The notes beneath the pieces were generated by a model. That model was not told the DNA's origin. It saw nothing but the letters and a program-made list of their open reading frames with translations, and ran no database searches. A stretch of 6,167 bases of DNA from an uncultured Anaerolineaceae bacterium (GTDB lineage: Bacteria; Chloroflexota; Anaerolineae; Anaerolineales; Anaerolineaceae), in assembly GCA_937894825.1 (NCBI GenBank), contig CALCQT010000417.1, forward strand, positions 1 to 6,167. Direction: 5' to 3'. A program made the position numbers and the translations under genes. Of this stretch, positions 4,748-6,167 are shown piece after piece (within the stretch, counting starts at the first letter, position 1; each line of letters begins with the position of its first letter).

Positions 4748-6167
4748 ATGGATTTTATTAAGGAAATTGATCTCTGTCTGCGCTCAAAAGCGACCCTGAT
4801 TCTGGTTTTTTCGCCGGAAGAAGAACGGGTCGTCCATAAACTTTCCACACTCTGCCAGAACACCGGCCGGGCTTGCATTGGTTGGGACGTCGCGGACGGA
4901 TTTCAGGCCATTCATGGCGGTCCCGCCCCGAAAGGCGGACGGGACGCGCTTTCCGCACTCGAACAGATCGAAAAGGCCGATCCGCAGGAAGCGGCGCTTT
5001 TCATATTAAAAGATTTCCATGACTTCTGGACCAACCCCAGCATCAAGCGCAAACTGCGCACACTGGCGGGACTGCTAAAATTCTCAAAAAAATCAATTCT
5101 GATCACTGCAGCCGCGGCGGAGATTCCGCCGGAACTCATCAATGAAAGCGTGGTGATCGATTTTCCGCTGCCCGACCTCGCGCAGCTGGAAGCCGTGCTG
5201 GATCAGTTGCGTCTGACACCGGGCATCGAAATCCGGCTCAGCGCTGCCGGAAAAGAGAAGCTGCTGCAGGCCGCGCTTGGCCTTTCCGCCTCGCAGGCGC
5301 AGCGGGTTTTCGCTAAATGCATCGTGCGGCGCGGCTACCTGAGCGAGGAAGACATCGATTTTGTCAGCCGGGAGAAGAAACAGATCATCCGCGAGATCGA
5401 AGCGCTCGAATACACCGATTCCGGTGAGTCGCCTGCCGATGTGGGCGGGCTGGGTGAGCTGAAACAATGGCTGACGCAGCGGGAGCAAGCTTTCAGCAGT
5501 GAAGCGGCTGAGTACGGACTCCCAGCACCGAAAGGGATCGCGCTGATCGGCATTCCGGGCACCGGAAAAAGCCTGACCGCCAAAATGATCAGCCGGCTCT
5601 GGCACATGCCGCTGCTGCGTCTGGACGTGGGCGCGCTGTTCGGCAGCCTGGTCGGCGAATCGGAAGAACGGGTGCGGCGGGCGTTAGCGCTGGTCGAACT
5701 GATCGCGCCCTGCATCCTCTGGATTGACGAGCTGGAGAAGGCGCTTTCGCACGGCGGCCTGGATTCCGGCACCAGCACGCGCGTGTTCGGCACGATCCTG
5801 ACCTGGATGCAGGAGAAAAAAGCCCCGGCCTTCGTCGTGGCCACCGCCAATGATATCACCGCGCTGCCGCCGGAGTTACTGCGGCGCGGCCGCTTCGACG
5901 AAATCTTCTTCCTGGATCTGCCGACGGAGGAAGAGCGGAAAGAAATTTTCGCCGTGCATATCCTGAAACGCCTGCGGCTGCCCGAGGCTTATGACCTGGA
6001 CCGGCTGGCGCGCGCAGCGCGCGGATATGTCGGTTCGGAAATTGAACAGGCCGTCATTGACGGCATGGTGACCGGATTCAACCAGAACCGGCGCGAATTC
6101 ACCACGGAAGACATTCTGGCGGCGCTGAAAAAGCAGGTGCCGATTTCCATCTCTCAACGCGAAAACA
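4748..6167 (+). CDS. ycf46: Ycf46-type AAA+ ATPase (C-terminal end beyond window)
   Basis: 473 codons are visible; the last few tens of residues are likely missing beyond the right edge. The C-terminal AAA+ module begins with VGGLGELKQWLTQRE and YGLPAPKG. It contains Walker A GIPGTGKS (268-275), LLRLDVGALFGSLVGESEER, Walker B CILWIDE (322-328, D327/E328), sensor 1 ATAN (365-368), and LLRRGRFDEIFFLDLP with arginines 379, 380 and 382 as finger candidates. A lid with GYVGSEIEQAV follows. This motif string is characteristic of Ycf46, named from red-algal plastids and cyanobacteria, where a link to inorganic-carbon use has been reported; the role elsewhere is unclear. The N-terminal ~200 residues look like a second, degenerate AAA fold without a P-loop: FSPEEER, LFILKDFHDF at a Walker B-like place (84-93), then ILITAAAAEIPPEL resembling sensor 1. 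All ATP-site residues of the second module are intact, so it is expected to be active. No membrane segment is seen. It diverges from the reductase homologue and is predicted to be translated from a leaderless mRNA. Confidence 0.92.
   Translation, partial: MDFIKEIDLCLRSKATLILVFSPEEERVVHKLSTLCQNTGRACIGWDVADGFQAIHGGPAPKGGRDALSALEQIEKADPQEAALFILKDFHDFWTNPSIKRKLRTLAGLLKFSKKSILITAAAAEIPPELINESVVIDFPLPDLAQLEAVLDQLRLTPGIEIRLSAAGKEKLLQAALGLSASQAQRVFAKCIVRRGYLSEEDIDFVSREKKQIIREIEALEYTDSGESPADVGGLGELKQWLTQREQAFSSEAAEYGLPAPKGIALIGIPGTGKSLTAKMISRLWHMPLLRLDVGALFGSLVGESEERVRRALALVELIAPCILWIDELEKALSHGGLDSGTSTRVFGTILTWMQEKKAPAFVVATANDITALPPELLRRGRFDEIFFLDLPTEEERKEIFAVHILKRLRLPEAYDLDRLARAARGYVGSEIEQAVIDGMVTGFNQNRREFTTEDILAALKKQVPISISQREN

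Noticed and set aside
5093..5859. Long minus-strand frames antisense to the ATPase
   Set aside because: They are typical antisense openings in GC-rich coding DNA. The plus strand encodes a complete set of AAA+ motifs over the same stretch.

Overview
The window is about 6.2 kb of GC-rich bacterial chromosome. It holds four protein genes, or parts of genes, with confident family assignments, one short regulator and one tRNA. The lineage is probably Chloroflexota (Anaerolineae-like). This is inferred from the style of the secreted protein (a PTPT-type linker followed by ~100-residue beta-sandwich repeats), the divergent ScpA and the Ycf46-type ATPase. No single marker proves it. I see no mobile element, CRISPR array or phage gene.

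Left third (1-2430, minus strand): a large secreted or cell-surface protein runs off the left edge. It has a signal peptide, a Pro/Thr linker encoded by a 21-bp tandem repeat, and at least five beta-sandwich-like repeats, each carrying one close cysteine pair. Upstream on the same strand lies a compact 127-residue LuxR/GerE-type regulator. It has its own strong sigma70-type promoter (TTGACA-N17-TATATT) in an AT-rich patch with dyads and direct repeats, and a probable intrinsic terminator just after its stop. The two genes therefore look like separate transcription units, though the regulator could act on its neighbour.

Middle (2523-3745): a minus-strand tRNA-Pro(GGG) is complete with a -10 TATAAT promoter and a strong intrinsic terminator. 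It is followed by scpA on the plus strand, which encodes the kleisin subunit of the SMC-ScpAB condensin. scpA has no Shine-Dalgarno sequence. It is preceded by a 17-codon ORF that does have a good one, so scpA is translated either leaderless or by coupling. scpB is not next to it.

Right half (3746-6167): an aldo/keto reductase-fold gene (minus) and a Ycf46-type AAA+ ATPase (plus, cut by the right edge) diverge from a 51-bp gap. Their -10 elements overlap on opposite strands. The reductase homologue keeps the fold and cofactor-tail motifs but has lost three of the four catalytic residues (Asp, Tyr, His), so it looks like a pseudoenzyme. The ATPase has intact Walker A, Walker B and arginine residues, plus an N-terminal half resembling a degenerate AAA module. 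The ATPase mRNA is predicted to be leaderless.

No complete new multi-gene system is evident. The most unusual items are the catalytically stripped reductase sharing a bidirectional promoter with the Ycf46-like ATPase, the one-cysteine-pair-per-repeat surface protein, and the dyad-rich promoter of the small LuxR-type regulator.
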